This document shows positions 63,995-64,000 of a DNA stretch of 64,000 bases, one piece after another; the stretch's first letter is position 1, and every line of letters begins with the position of its first letter. The position numbers and the translations under genes were made by a program. The DNA is taken from positions 58,832-122,831 of the forward strand of contig CAMFGZ010000018.1 in the NCBI GenBank assembly GCA_945952105.1, given 5' to 3'. Under the pieces are notes generated by a model, which ran no database searches, was not told the DNA's origin, and saw nothing but the letters and a program-made list of their open reading frames with translations. Source of the DNA: an uncultured Rhodospirillaceae bacterium (GTDB lineage Bacteria > Pseudomonadota > Alphaproteobacteria > Reyranellales > Reyranellaceae).

Positions 63995-64000
63995 ATGACG
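63995..64000 (+). CDS. pyrG: probable start of CTP synthase (only two codons in window)
   Basis: ATGACG ends the window. Alphaproteobacterial CTP synthases begin Met-Thr and follow secG in this neighbourhood, so the assignment rests on position. The 99-base gap after secG would carry its ribosome binding site; none is strong. Confidence 0.4.

Noticed and set aside
1..64000. CRISPR arrays, tRNA or rRNA genes
   Set aside because: No regularly spaced direct repeats and no cloverleaf or rRNA sequence were recognised by eye; a tRNA search program was not available.

Overview
The window is high-GC, gene-dense DNA from an alphaproteobacterium. The gene order dnaE, rpsB-tsf-pyrH-frr-uppS-cdsA-dxr-rseP-bamA-fabZ, gltA, gltX, comEC, lexA-moeA-moaC-trpC-trpD ... 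trpG ... trpE-ppiD, tpiA-secG-(pyrG) is an alphaproteobacterial backbone, and lexA is preceded by a GTTC-N7-GTTC operator, the LexA box typical of that class. Several Bug/TctC solute-binding proteins, acyl-CoA enzymes and amidase-type genes suggest a soil or water Rhodospirillales/Reyranella-like organism; that genus-level guess is inference only.

Layout. Positions 1-13546 (+ strand) hold the end of dnaE, a DUF72 gene, and a translation, nucleotide, isoprenoid, phospholipid and outer-membrane-biogenesis run ending at fabZ. A glyoxalase gene follows. Positions 14092-19484 (- strand) hold gltX, glnS, a decayed EamA transporter gene, gltA and a small membrane-protein gene. Positions 19569-22210 (+) hold comEC and a lipoprotein. 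Positions 22232-26717 (-) hold lexA, moeA, moaC, trpC and trpD. Positions 26776-30339 (+) hold a small metal-binding-type protein and a MarR-EmrA-EmrB efflux operon. Then come a TctC gene and trpG (-). Positions 32082-59033 are an accessory metabolic block: acyl-CoA synthetase, EamA exporter, Pat-type acetyltransferase, divergent polysaccharide deacetylase, gamma-glutamyltransferase, amidase, two TctC proteins, GST, an FAD oxidoreductase, two paralogous acyl-CoA dehydrogenases, an SGNH-like protein, a MerR-ATPase fusion, aldo/keto reductase, a secreted unknown, TauD dioxygenase, a BadH-like SDR, enoyl-CoA hydratase, a peptide-type binding protein and an amidohydrolase. Positions 59100-64000 return to the backbone: trpE and ppiD (-), then tpiA, secG and the first codons of probable pyrG (+).

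How it fits together. The backbone looks ancestral but has been opened in two places: about 27 kb lies between trpE and trpG and about 4.7 kb between trpG and trpD, so the tryptophan genes are in three transcription units. The lpxD, lpxA and lpxB genes usually found beside fabZ are not here. The most unusual non-coding feature is a family of twin-palindrome (REPIN-like) intergenic elements with three copies between 24.3 and 30.4 kb, whose stems show compensatory base changes. No tRNA, rRNA, CRISPR array, transposase or phage gene was seen. No gap without a gene exceeds 300 bp; the largest is 42060-42287. I did not find a convincing new defence or enzymatic system; most of the accessory block is recognisable metabolism and transport.
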